Assembly (NCBI GenBank): GCA_019426215.1
Contig: CM033393.1
Location: forward strand, 24,926,591 to 24,990,590
Direction: 5' to 3'
Source of the DNA: Buddleja alternifolia
Taxonomy: Eukaryota; Streptophyta; Magnoliopsida; Lamiales; Scrophulariaceae
DNA length: 64,000 nucleotides
This document shows positions 10,944-22,700 of the stretch, in pieces (position 1 is the stretch's first letter; each line of letters starts with the position of its first letter). Both the position numbers and the translations under genes were made by a program. The notes beneath the pieces were generated by a model. It was not told the DNA's origin. It saw only the letters and a list, made by a program, of their open reading frames with translations, and ran no database searches.

Positions 10944-11614
10944 TTATTCCAACTCATACTTAAAGGCGAAACAAATTAGATAGTACAAATAGTCTGGATC
11001 GAGGACCAAACGGGTTGCATCTCCAGATTGAACTATCCCACTACCCCCATCACTCGGGTTGTCCACGTTGCCTTCTCCCAAATCGTCGTCGAAAACCTCA
11101 GACAGTTTATCTCAATACTTTTCCCCACATAGCTGGTACTTTGTCGCATTCGGGTATTGCTATAAAGGCAAAAACATGTAAACAATTGTTAATAAATATA
11201 CTGCTAAATATCTAATACCATGAATTTGTATTAATAAAAAAATATCTAATTGCATGCATGAATTTAAAATAATTAAAAAAATTAGTATGTAGATATTACG
11301 GCAATCACAACATCCCATTTCTGATTTGGCGCTGTTATCCAATTCTTCGCCCTGTTCCACTTAAAATCAGAGTCTGAGAAAATGACATTGAAGATTTTGC
11401 AGCGCCGACGTAACATGTTAAAACGATTTAGCACTGAAGTTTCAGTGAATCCTCCAAACTCAACGTTCCTCCTATTCTGCAAGCCAACCAACACGTTGTT
11501 TTCTAGCCTTCCACCACTTATATCATTACGTCCACGAGCAGCGTGGAGCAATTTAATGAAAAACTTCTCATTTTCCAACGACCACCCTTCGGCGTCTGGA
11601 AATTGGCCATCCAT
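10944..11614 (-). pseudogene. Myb/SANT-like protein relic (second copy)
   Basis: Minus-strand exons 11614-11300 and 11159-10944, with GT-AG borders joining A to Q-Y-P-N-A in phase. Residues ~10-100 fit the plant Myb/SANT-like domain: W-S-L-E-N-E-K-F-F, then R-F-N-M-L-R-R-R, then F-K-W-N-R-A-K-N-W-I, followed in exon 2 by the typical P-N-A-x-x-Y and a K-L-S-E-V-F block. A TGA interrupts exon 2 just before K-L-S-E-V-F. After it the frame is open for about 55 codons to a TAA at 10944-10946. It lies convergent to the relic at 9665-10552 but is not a duplicate of it. Confidence 0.6.
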
Positions 11615-13024
11615 CAGGAAAAAAAAACCGTTGAGTACTCACTTTAATATAAATGTTTGAAATTACTTGGACGAAGATGGTGATGTATATATACTACTTA
11701 TATTGTCCATGGTATTGATTTGTGTGATGCATTAATATTTAAAAAAAAAAGGAAAATATTACATTTATTTGGTCAACACCCACCATTGTAACTCCCAGCA
11801 TCACAAAATTTATGACATTTAATACATGTCAGCCGAAAACCAATGCAAATTTGTTCAACATTTCTTGCATTAAAGACGCGGTTAAAAATGCACGACCAGT
11901 TCTTGCTCCAAAAATGTAGCTTTGATTTTAATATTTTGTCATTTTGGTTGGTAGAGGAATTGCAACTCCCAACTACTTTAGTAAATGGAATTTTATAAAT
12001 AATTTTAAAATGCAAAGTCCTACTATATATATGAAGATATCAATATTTTCCATTGTTCTGAAACAACTTCATCGAGTGATTTCGCTTAATGAAGGGCAGC
12101 GATAAATGGAGGGATGATTGTAGATGGAACCATCTTTATGAAATTGATCACCCCTCCAGGCATCTCCGCTCTCCATAAAGTGATTTCTACAGCTGTATTC
12201 TATCAATGTCATGGTACATGCAATGTCCGAACTATTTCTCAAAGGTGATGTAAGCTTACCAATATATCCATCTACCAACAACTTTAATATATGCAATGTG
12301 TGGCCAGATTCATCCTATATATAAATGCAGCATTGTTGCATACAATCTACACTTGTGAACACATTCGAAAAAATATTTCCTATTTTGTTTGCATACCATA
12401 TTTTTTTACGTATAGTTTGATAAAGGATGAAGGTCTGGGTTACAGAGGACGAAGATGCGTATGGCGAGCTGAATTTTAATTTTGTCACTCCATGCTGCTT
12501 TGTCTTCTGTAATGCGGGTTCTTGATCTAGTATATATACTTGTCAAATTTCAAATTTTCAGTTCAATACTCGATTCCTACAATTGATTTGTGGTTTATAA
12601 TTGTCAATATTTTGCCCACAAGAATTTTCCAGTTATTATTGTAATTTTCGGTCTATAGTATAGAAATGTTTAAAATCCATGTGTACAATTTCTAGTATAT
12701 ATATGTCAAAATTGTTGTTCCGTCATAAGAACAAGGCAAAATGTACACATTCTTGTAATATACTACAACTTCAAAGATAGATGACTCAAAAAGCGGACCA
12801 CCTTTTTAATAACCATACTAAATCATACCCAAAAGTTTAGTTAATCACATCTCCATGGCAATGTTTGAGCACCTAGCTATTAAGACAAAAAAAGCATACA
12901 CGTAATACAACTACCAGATTGTATCATTACATCCCCAATGTACACCAATCAGTCAAATTTTTATGTGTAAACTTGCCAAAAGATTCCATGAACACACATC
13001 AAATTTTCCCAATCAACATCAATC
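11615..13024. other. AT-rich region without recognised genes
   Basis: Only short reading frames with no family likeness (for example 12069-12296 minus). No terminal repeat of the PIF element could be recognised here, although its 3' end is expected between about 12.4 and 13.0 kb. Confidence 0.5.
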
Positions 13025-14092
13025 TCACTTGACCCACTTTAGCCTCCTGGGGAGACTAAAAAACATGGCTAGCAGCACTTGCATGTTCTTCACAATCATG
13101 TTCGTTGGTATTTCATTCACAATATGAGAAACAGACTCGCATTTACGAGTCAACTCCTGTTCGTGCCCCATCTTACCAATAATGTCACCTAGTCGTGAAT
13201 CCGTTTTCTCTGTGAAATTATTTAGGCCTTCCATAATTGGACCTACAATTCCTTCAGACAGTTTGCGTTTGCCCTTGCTAGCTGGTTTGGTTGTAGTGCT
13301 ACTACCGGGCTCACAAACTGGAGTTGTGGCAACTTCCTCGGCTAACAGACTGTCTGGTGTATCAATGTCTTCCAAGTTTGTTGCGGGAGGAGATTGGGGT
13401 TGTGTTTCAGTTTCCTTATATATTACACCAACAAAAGCATCATGAAAGTCTTCAGCTCCGTTTCCATTCGCACGGTCTTTCCCAAATATTTCACACCAAG
13501 AGTCGTAGTAAGGCCAGGACTTCCATTGCATCGCACCGGCCGTAGGTTCAGTCTACATGAATTGCAGACGTTATTAATTACTATTACCTAATAATTCACT
13601 ATTATCTTGAATACCAAGAGTGACAAGACATATGCATGTATAGGGAAATAATATATAACGTGTTTGCCCTACCTTACAGGCAGCCTCCCATTGCTCATCA
13701 CTATCTGTTTCAATCATCTTTGTTGTCGAGTTCCACCCAACTCCAGAAGCCCCAAAAATAACATATAATGTGTTATATTGCTTCTTCCATGCTTGCATTT
13801 TTGAACTTATGTGGGGCTGAGCACGAAGATCAGTAGTCGAAAACACCTTCATTATCTTGTCTTGTAGCACATTTAAATAGCCCACACGGAACCCATTATC
13901 AGCCTTCCAACCACTACTTAAAATTTCCTTCATTGCTTGAACCAACGCATTTTCCTCCAGTCTAGTCCACATTCTCCTACATACAACAGGCTTCCTGCCC
14001 CGACAACTTGTTGTGAAACTCCCAGAAGCATACAAATTCCATTTGTATAATTTGCCAATCGTGGGAAAAAATAGTTGTGTCCGAAAAAACAT
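13025..14092 (-). CDS. Myb/SANT-like ORF1 of the PIF/Harbinger element
   Basis: Exon 1 ends at 13673 (donor GTAGGG) and exon 2 runs 13552-13025; the joint A-C-K to T-E-P-T-A-G keeps the frame. The core begins M-W-T-R-L-E-E-N, a Myb/SANT-like start, and runs through W-K-A-D-N-G-F, Y-L-N-V-L, W-K-K-Q-Y-N-T-L and G-V-G-W-N, then W-P-Y-Y-D-S-W-C-E-I-F-G in exon 2, all hallmarks of the Myb_DNA-bind_3 family. The rest is a Ser/Thr/Pro-rich linker with a basic K-G-K-R-K that could be a nuclear signal. No stop or shift was seen, so this gene may be intact while its transposase is dead. The ATG nearest the domain lies about 115 bases inside the first exon, and the upstream ATG at 14092 may not be the real start. 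Confidence 0.7.
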
Positions 14093-14255
14093 TCAATTCA
14101 ACCTCAAGAAAAGCATTATAAATTTATAAGCATATGAATAATTCAAACAAGGTGCATATAGTTAAATCAAATCACATAACATCAATATACACATACAATC
14201 AATTTCTAATGTAGAAAACACAAAAAACGCACAATAAAGCATAAACATATCAATT

Positions 14256-17200
14256 TCAGTTTGCACAACCCACGAAAGTATTAAAGAAGTACATCATCAT
14301 CCATATGCGAAAATGCATATTCCAATTTTTATTACTAAAAAGTTGACTAACGGCCACCACCCATTCATTGAACATTTCACCCTCAAGATTATCACGCCAC
14401 ACACCCCATTCATTCGATGGGTCGATTGTAGAAACATATTCCATCTCCGTCGGAAGATCATCATTATAAAACTCACGATGATCCTCATTGATTTGGGCCT
14501 TCGCCCGATCTACCTCCATCTCACGACGAATGAAATTGTGTAGTAGTGCACAAGCCAAGACCATTCGGTTTTGAGTGCGTAATGGGTAAAATGCTGTACT
14601 CCTAAGAACTGTCCATCTCCATTCCATGATACCCCATGTACTGATAAGAGGCATTTTTACGTATTTTTAAGCCCCGTTGCGTCTATGTTTTAGGTTCATT
14701 TATCGCTTGAGTGTTGCCACATGTGCGTTTAATTCGTGCATTAAGTGATTTCAGGCCTTAAATGGATACAATCGAAGAATGGGCGGAAAATCGACGTATA
14801 AAACAAGTTTAGACCAAGTTGCTTCGCACCTCCGCGCCCAAGCGCCCCTCCAACCACGCCCAGGCGCCTGACAAGATGCAAATAACATCAACATTCTGCT
14901 TTCCGCGCCTAGGCGCCATGCTGTCCATGCCTGGGCGCCGTATCTGCCTTAGTTTCCACGGTTGAGCGCTATTTCCTTATATTTAGAGACCGAATTGGAT
15001 GAAGTTCCCTTCTACAAAGTTGTAGAAATTTGTGTTAGCCTCAATTGAGGACTTGAATCATCCAAATCGGAGTTTCGTGGAGAGAGTTATGAAGGAAATA
15101 CAATTACTGCGCAAGACAGAGGCAAATATGCCCAACATTCTGCTGACGGCGCCTAGGCGCCGTAATTCCCGCGCCTAGGCGCGCCCACACCCGGGTTTTG
15201 ATTCCTTTAATCCAAAAGTTCATTATTTGAGGATGGAATGGAATATTTAAAAGGGAGAGGTCAGCACATGTGTTGGGGGACATGCTTGAGGGGAAAATGG
15301 ATTGTTTATTGCACACCATGATGGGGTGTGGAGTAAAAAAATAGAGAGCCCATCATTTCTTGTCTTGAAGGAGAGCATCTTCTTCACTTTGGGGGAGGGG
15401 GACTCTTGACGGAAGGGTGAGAGGGGGGAGAGAGAGGAGAGTCCATCATTCACTCTTGACCCATCATCATTCTTCATCATTTTGAAGATTGCAAAGAAGG
15501 GGGATTGAGCTAGAGATTGAAGCTACAAGCAAGGATTCATCATCATTCAAGACTTAGGGAGTTTCTTTTGCATTTCATTTACATGTTTATGTCAATAACT
15601 ATGTATATGATTGTTTTAGACTTTCTTGAGCTATTGAATATGAGTTAATCTTGTAGAACTAAGGCCATGTGAAGGCCAAATTTATGAATCAATATATGTG
15701 AAGTTGCTCTTTGTATTAATTCTCCTATTGCTTTGTGTGTTAATTCTATGCTTTTATTCCAATCATGTGTTTGATCATCATATGCTTGCTATCTTGCCTA
15801 ATCTAGTTGTTCGAGAGAAAATAGATTAGGGTGCAAGAGAATTAACACATCATCCGAAACAAATGAGGGATTGCCCTAGAAATAGGTAAAGATTCCCGGG
15901 TGTTGTTAGCCGGATTCGTTCGGGGAAGCTCTAGAACGTTAATGCGTGATTTTTGATTAGATTCTCGGATAGACATATTTAGAGAACCGTCAATTAATCA
16001 TAGAATTATTATGAGCCGAGACATCGGGTAATAGTTAATTTAGGAGTTTCCACCAAAGCAATAGGAGTCTAATAATTCGAAGAGTAGCTCATATATATCG
16101 ACGAGTGGATTTGGTCATAGCATGTGCCTTAGTCTTTTTAACCAATTCGTGAGGTTTAATTCATAGCTTGTTCCCTCCTTTGATCTTTCGTTTACTTAAT
16201 TGTTTTCCTCTTGCTTTACTTTAATTGTCTTTACTTTCATTAAAATCATAAACTAGAATTCAAGTCTCCGTGGTTCGACAACCCGGACTTTTAGTCCACT
16301 TTATTACTACCACGACTAGTACACTTGCTATCAAAGCACGTTAAGTATTAGCGTGTCATGTACGTTCAATAATATTGAGAGCTTTGGAATGCCGTGGCTA
16401 AACAGTTCTTTTTGGTCTTGTGGAGCTTGACAACCTTGAGCCCATTTATCCAAATAGTACCTCACACCCCTGTACGGAGCCAGAAACCCCGGACAATTCA
16501 TGTAGCCATTGTCACACAAGTAGTATTGTCCTATATAACAAAACTTAAACATGAATTTAAGATTAATTGAATACCAACTATATACAAATTCAGGCCATAT
16601 AGAAAAATGAATATGAGTATATGGAAATCTTAAACATTTAACTCACCTGTCGGAACTTTAAGTCCATTAGCCCTACTTACGGCGTCCCGCAGCACCCTAC
16701 CATCAGCAGCAGACCCCTCCCATCCCGGCAACATGTAAACAAAGTTCATATTGCGGTCAACCACTCCCAAAACGTTGACACAAATTCTACCTTTGTGGTT
16801 GCGATATCGGGGTTTGTGGGCAAGGGGTGTTTGTACATTAATGTACGTCCCGTCCAACGCACCTAAACATCCCTGGTAGTTGGGCAGCACAAATATATAA
16901 ATGTAATGAGTATGTAATTTATTATAACATTCTAATAGAAATGCTGCGTGGAAAAATACATCACGTGCTATAAACATTTGCACCTTAAAGTGTTTCCATC
17001 TTGCCACGGTGCATCCATCTTCCACTGGTTTAGGTGTCAAAGTTAAAATTGGAACAAGTTTCAACAAAGATACGAGTACCGCGTTGAAATATATGCTTAC
17101 AGTGTGTCCCGGCCGGACATGGTCAAACTTCACTATCACATTCTTTTTGTGGTGTGCCAAAGAAGACAAAAAGAAACAAACCTTTTCTTCTACCCTAACT

Positions 17201-17412
17201 TACTTTGAATCAGACAATCCACCAACATTATGTAACAAGTAGCATAATCTAGCAAATGTACTCATGTCCATTCTCAAGTTGTCAAGACAATCTTTTTCGT
17301 TGTTAGACGTTAGTCGGAAAACACATGAAACTTGATAAGGCATTCGATGTGCCATTACATACCTAACTATGCGTTCCCTTCTTCGACGACAACCTAATCT
17401 TTCATAACTCAA
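14256..17412 (-). pseudogene. PIF/Harbinger transposase (DDE_Tnp_4), multiply disrupted
   Basis: Exons on the minus strand: 17412-16984, 16872-16647, then 16530-14256 with a solo LTR inside. The intron before G-C-L-G-A-L-D-G-T is at the usual place for this family. The DDE residues are visible: D in A-L-D-G-T, D in Y-L-C-D-N-G-Y, and E in I-I-E-R-T-W-G. Later motifs P-Y-R-G-V-R-Y and A-C-A-L-L-H-N-F-I also fit. Lesions: a TAA in exon 1 after G-G-L-S-D-S-K (near 17200), a one-base loss near 16395 just before R-H-S-K, and a 1717-bp LTR between 14642 and 16358 with its TGTAC duplicates. When the LTR and one duplicate are ignored, I-I-E-R-T-W-G reads straight through, so the insertion itself was clean. 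Confidence 0.88.
14642..16358 (+). mobile_element. Solo LTR of an Athila-like element
   Basis: It starts TGATAAGAGG, ends TGTCA, and is 1717 bp. It resembles the 3' LTR at 5060-6949 in start, end and the conserved last ~110 bp (AAAATCATAAACTAGAATTC and what follows). No internal region is present. TGTAC at 14637-14641 is repeated at 16359-16363, a 5-bp target duplication, so this is a complete solo LTR formed by recombination between two LTRs. It diverges from the copy at 5060-6949 over most of its length, so it belongs to a related subfamily. Confidence 0.92.
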
Positions 17413-18250
17413 CAGGGCAATTATTATATTAAAAAAAAACTCTGGCTCGTGAAATTATCTCCTCAACAACCAACATCACTTCTAAGTTATTCTGACTTAC
17501 TCGAGACATTATTCAAGCAGCAATTATTGAAATAGCAAACTCGTCAAGTTCGAACCGTAATTGCACATTTTTATTTATTCATACCGCACCACTTACTAAA
17601 AGTAAAATAAAATTAATTTCACGCTTAAATGACACGTTAAAATATAATCATAAATCAGTGAATAATTAGCAGCTATGAAACACAACAAATTGCGTAATTA
17701 TGTCAAGTGATTTATTATAGCATATTCACCCATCCATATAAATTACAAACAACAAATTCGGTCACTACAAAAACATACACCCCAAATAAAATGATAAGAA
17801 ACATGTAATTACAGTGGTAACAAAACACAACAAAAATTTGTAGTAAATTTACTCAAAATGGTAAAGCCCAATTTCTGCAAATATACACCAGCTAGTAGGT
17901 GGGTTGTACAAAATGCAACAAAACACTACAAATAGAACCAATACATACTCCAAAAATTAATAAAATGTAAAGATTTAAAACTTTTTGTCAAAATACGCCA
18001 AATATTAATTTATATTTCTACAAAAACGTATGTAAAACCATGGAAAAACAAAGAATCCGAAATAAAATTGATGTCTGCAGAACATACTCGACTTATATGG
18101 GTTGGATTCGAACAAAAAAAGGAAAACGAGCAAGATCCCCAAATTTCCTTCAATGGCAGCCAAGGTCGATGAGCGGGAGATTTGAGCTGAAATGTTGAGC
18201 TGGGGGAGAGAGGAGTGTTTCAAAATATGAAAAAATAAAGTGTACTTGGG
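17413..18250 (-). other. Leader / upstream region of the PIF transposase
   Basis: AT-rich sequence with no convincing gene. Reading frames here (for example 18005-18361 minus) have no family likeness. It lies between the TATA box and the first transposase exon. Confidence 0.5.
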
Positions 18251-18258
18251 TATATATA
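18251..18258 (-). promoter_or_regulatory. TATA box for the PIF/Harbinger transposase
   Basis: TATATATA on the minus strand is followed within ~70 bases by a pyrimidine-rich CTCCTCTCTCCCCC leader. Its position upstream of the transposase supports a promoter role, but no experiment is implied. Confidence 0.4.
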
Positions 18259-18320
18259 GTGGGGGGATAAAGTGGTCATTAAACATGTGAGCATGTTTAA
18301 CCCAAAATAGATGATAGTTA

Positions 18321-18342
18321 AACTCACCTAGATAGGTGAGTT
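18321..18342. repeat. Perfect palindrome near the PIF terminus
   Basis: AACTCACCT, loop AGAT, AGGTGAGTT: a 9-bp perfect stem close to the presumed transposon end. Confidence 0.6.
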
Positions 18343-18544
18343 GAAATAGCAGCCATTCCATGATTTAAGGACGGGGCCTTGGGTTTGTGACCAAATTTTG
18401 ATCGAGCAATCAAACAAGAAATTAGATATGTCAGAATATATCAATCCACCTAAACCACCCAATCAAATGAGCCCTGAAAGGAAAAACAAGGGGATAAATA
18501 TTAATAAAACTCAAAATTTAATGTAAAGATTAACGGGCTGGAAC

Positions 18545-19145
18545 CATGGTTATGAAACTCGGACCGAATCGGGCGGTCCGACCACTAAGAACCGGAACCG
18601 GTCCTAAAAACGGGCCGGTTAACCCACAAAACCGTTTAGGGCTCAAAACCGCCGGGTTTTGCTAAGAACTGTCCAATCCGCCGGTTGGACCGGTGAACCG
18701 CAAAAGCCGTTGCTGGGTCACTCGAACTGGGCGGTTCGTGCTTGTATAAATCTGAAAATTTAACCCTCTTTTCTTTCTCCCTCAGATGTGACAATTGACC
18801 TTCACTCACGCAGAAAATAAGAGAGAGAGAGAGAGAGGGAGCGAGCGACAGAGAGAGAGCGAGAGAGACACACGTTGAAGATTGCTGCGTTTTTGAGTTT
18901 CTTTCATGTATGTGTGGTCCAAGTTTAAATGTTTGTGGGTGGTGATGGCTGAGGCAAGAATGCTTATATATACGCGTGTGTGTGTATATATATATATATT
19001 TTAATATATGCGCGTGTATGTTCAGTTGCTGGAAGAAATTTAGAAACTAAATGTGATGTTTTCATAATTGTGAGTTCATGAGAGAAATTGGGTCTTGTTT
19101 TGTTGGAATTTTACATGTTCAATTTTGTTTTGGCTTTCTGAGGTG

Positions 19146-19184
<39 letters not shown>

Positions 19185-19388
19185 AATACATATAGATTTT
19201 ATATTAAAAGATTTTATACACATATTATTTTATCATATTTTTATATTTTATACATTTAGTAGTATATTATATATTAATTATTATTTATTGCATAATTATG
19301 ATGTCACCGGTTCGACCGCGGTTGAACCGATAACCCGTGATCTGGTCACTTTTTCGGTTCGCTGTCCGGTCCGGTTTTCAGAACATTG
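18545..19388. mobile_element. hAT-type non-autonomous element with 8-bp target duplication
   Basis: GCTGGAAC at 18537-18544 is repeated exactly at 19389-19396. The ends are inverted: CATGGTTATGAAAC on the left against CAATGTTCTGAAAA on the complement of the right, both followed by a CGGACCG motif. Both ends are dense in ACCGG/CCGGT motifs. An 8-bp duplication and ends starting CA fit hAT elements. The middle holds GA, TG and TA microsatellites and no transposase. It lies 360-1200 bp upstream of the eIF2B epsilon start codon, inside its likely promoter. Confidence 0.85.
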
Positions 19389-19396
19389 GCTGGAAC

Positions 19397-19755
19397 GGAG
19401 TCGGGTTGATCTCCCGAGAGAAAAAAAAAAAAAAACAAAACCTCGGTGGGTCATACCGGAATCAAAATCCAGACCCCTTTTCATATTATTCGAACCTGGT
19501 TCGCTCTCTTTTGTGAAAACCCCAAAATCCCCCAAAACATCCGCTGCTACTCACCTCCGCCATCCTCGGCCGCTGCTAGCTTGCCACCACCTCCATCTTC
19601 ACTATTCGCGAGAGAGAGAGAGAGAGGGAAAGAAAAAGAAGGTAGTAAAGGGAAGAAGCTAGCATAAGAGTGTTTCGAATTCTATTTTATTTTATCAGCA
19701 GAAGGCGGTTTCTATTAATCTCGAGGACTGTCCGCCCCTTGCGTGTGGAGAGAAA
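19397..19755 (+). promoter_or_regulatory. Proximal upstream region / 5' UTR of the eIF2B epsilon gene
   Basis: The unique sequence between the hAT element and the ATG includes a (GA)n run at 19610-19628, common in plant 5' UTRs. I see no clear TATA box, which is usual for housekeeping genes. Confidence 0.5.
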
Positions 19756-22700
19756 ATGGTGGCCAAGAAGGGGAACAGAGGAGGAGACGATGCAGAGGAG
19801 GAATTGACATGTGTCCCGCTACAGGCAATTATATTGGCTGATAGCTTTGCCACTCGCTTCCGCCCGATTACACTCGAACGCCCTAAAGTATGTATTCATT
19901 CTCATATCAGCTGTTCGGTTTAATCCTACGTTATTACAAAAGTTAATTAATAACTTGATATGAGATTGTATTTGAAATTTCAGTATAAGATTGTGAGTTT
20001 GATCTGAGAAAGAATGTATTTCAATCTCTTCCAATTATGAACCTTGGTTGTAAGGCCATCACATGTTTCATAATTAATTGGAGAATGAATTACTTTCAGA
20101 AGTGTGTGTAATGTTCACCTGCCGTTGCTGCATTATAGAATTTCTGTGTGCTCGTACATATCAATTAATATACGTTCATATCATATATTGACTGTGGACA
20201 TGTTATTCTGCGCTTGAAGTTTGTTCCTGTAATTTTGTTTGTGAACATGAAGGTTAATCTTCATTTCAATTAGGTTGTTTAGGGTGTTGAGTTGTTTTAT
20301 ATTTTGAAGGTACTGTTACCACTGGTTAATGCGCCTATGATTGACTATACTTTAGCGTGGCTTGAATCTGCTGGAGTTGAAGAAGTCTTTGTGTTCTGCT
20401 GTGCTCATTCGAAGCAAGTGACAGACTATTTGGAAAGTTCTAAGTGGTTTGGCCAACCAAACTTTTCAGTCACTACAATAGAGTCGTACAATTCAACCAG
20501 TGCTGGGGATGCTCTGCGATTGATATATGAAAGACATGTGGTATGCTGTTATTTTTCCTTCCAACTTTTACTTTTTGATCTTCTGGACCCTTCATGATTT
20601 CTACATCTTTCATTCCAGAACTTAGTAATTAAAATTGTCTATAATAATCTTATTTTTAATTTTTGATGACAAATCCGTGCTAGATACATGTTGCTTTAAC
20701 ATTCTTACAAAATTGACATTTTTCATATCAAAACAATTTCTTATTGGTTTAGTCGTGCATCTTCCAGTTGTTGTGGGTTTAATTCTAGTGATAACAAACT
20801 TGGTCTATTTGATCGTTATAGTGAGTACAAAACCAACATCTAAATGAATCTGAAGTGTAGTTGTCAAGAGTAACGGAATATAGGTATCTCAGAATTGAAA
20901 ACTACGAGATGTTGGCTCAATTATTCTGTTGGCTGTAGTTAGAATTTAGTGACACTTGAAAAAATGTGAACAGTGGTAATGAACATAAAGCAGAGTTCCG
21001 GACCATGTAATATATTTTTCAGACGTCTGTGCCAAATCTCAAGCTGCTAATGATAAGCGGCCTGCAGAAGCACTGGATAATACTGGAAAGGCGAATTGAT
21101 TTTCCATTGTCTTAGAGCTGACGGAAAGAAGATGATCACAAATTGGCCATATTTGAAACGTAACTATGAGGAAAGTGGAATAGCAGCCAATACATTTTCG
21201 TTCTTCATCCTGTTTATTGTTTCTGGTTGGAGTCAAGCTACAGCCCATCGTAACAGTATGTTGCCGATACTAGGAAAATTGGTTAGGAACATTAAACTTC
21301 TTGATTTACCTATAGTATTTTGAGAGTTCAATTTATTTCAGACCAAATCAACATTTGATCTCCATACGTGAGCATTGTGTGTATAGAGATGTTAGTTCCT
21401 GGTTTGGAAAGTAACTAAAATGAAGGATCTATTATATTTTCAGCACCAGATAAAATCTGAAAGAAAACAACAAGATTGCAGCATTTTCTCTACTTATTCT
21501 TTACATGGCTCAGGTCAATTAGGTGTAGATGAATATTTAATCTCTTTGTACGAGCCTCTTTTAATCGTGCCAATGCTGTTTCATGTAGAACATAATATTA
21601 CTTTATCTAGCTTTAAGCTTAAAACAATCTAACTTGTCTATGTTTGTTTCTCTTTGAAGATACGTGGAAATTTCATCCTCGTTTCTGGAGATACAGTGAG
21701 CAACATGTCACTTGCACAGGCACTTAAAGAACACAAGGATAGAAGGAGAAAGGATAGCAATGCTGTAATGACCATGGTCATTAAACAGTCAAAGCCTTCT
21801 GCTATTACTCATCAATCTCGTCTTGGAACTGAGGAGCTCTTTATGGCAATTGATCCTGATACAAATCAGCTCCTGTACTATGAGGATAAGGCTGATACCC
21901 TGAGAGGGACAGTCTCTCTAGACAATGCATTGTTGGTTGATAGTTCTGCTATATCTCTTCACAATGATAAGCAGGTTCCAGTCTTCTCTTAAACTTTCAA
22001 GCTTATGTTTTCTGCACTTCATCATACTCACCAACCTGAGAAGAAAGTGAAATAAAAGAAGATACTGTAGAATAGCTTTTACAGAAAGTTTTCTGCTATG
22101 TAATTGACAAGTTCTCTTCCATAATCTCTTGGTTATTGACAGACTAGTTGTGAAACAGCAAGCTCGGGTTTTATAACCTTTAAACCCTATACGATCTTTC
22201 TATTTGTCTCTGTCTCTATGAGTGTGCGTAACTCTCTCTATCTACCAACCTTCACTCCCCCCTCAGACACTATGGCTTTGTTTGTTTCTATTTTGAAACC
22301 ATATTTTGGCCAAAATTTTGGGCAAAACTTGTTTGGCTTATCCATTTTTCACCAAACAGGTATTTTTTGGCCAAACATTTCTGACAGCTTTTGGCCTAGA
22401 CATTGTGGCATGGCATCTCTCTCTGCATTTACATTGCCTACGTCACCCTACACCCTTCTCCACTTTTGGCTTACTTTTTTGAGCTTTTAATATTTCTCTT
22501 TCTTACTTTTCTTTTATTTCTCTAAAGAAAAGATAAATATATTTAACATATTTGTTTACACTACATCAGTTTAATATTAATAACAAATTAACAATGTAAA
22601 GAATTAAATTTATTAATTTAGAATATTACTCAACATATAACACAGGGAAATTTATGCATTTTAACATTTAAAATCTAAGAATTTTTTTTGATGTGGTTCA

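Larger units (their letters stand above)
13025..18361 (-). mobile_element. PIF/Harbinger DNA transposon, broken
   Basis: On the minus strand a DDE transposase (17412-14256) is followed by a Myb/SANT-like gene (about 14092-13025). This two-gene set defines plant PIF/Harbinger elements, where the Myb-like protein helps the transposase bind ends and enter the nucleus. A TATA box and leader precede the transposase. The right terminus is probably near 18340-18380, where the minus strand reads GGAATGGCTGCTATT and a perfect palindrome lies at 18321-18342. I could not find the matching left inverted repeat or a 3-bp target duplication, so the borders are approximate. Confidence 0.75.

Noticed and set aside
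12069..12296. Minus-strand frame with cysteines
   Set aside because: Short, isolated, no recognisable motif, and no splice partners found.
18005..18361. A 118-codon minus-strand frame upstream of the PIF transposase
   Set aside because: It overlaps the TATA box, leader and presumed terminal sequence, shows no family likeness, and is best read as leader DNA.
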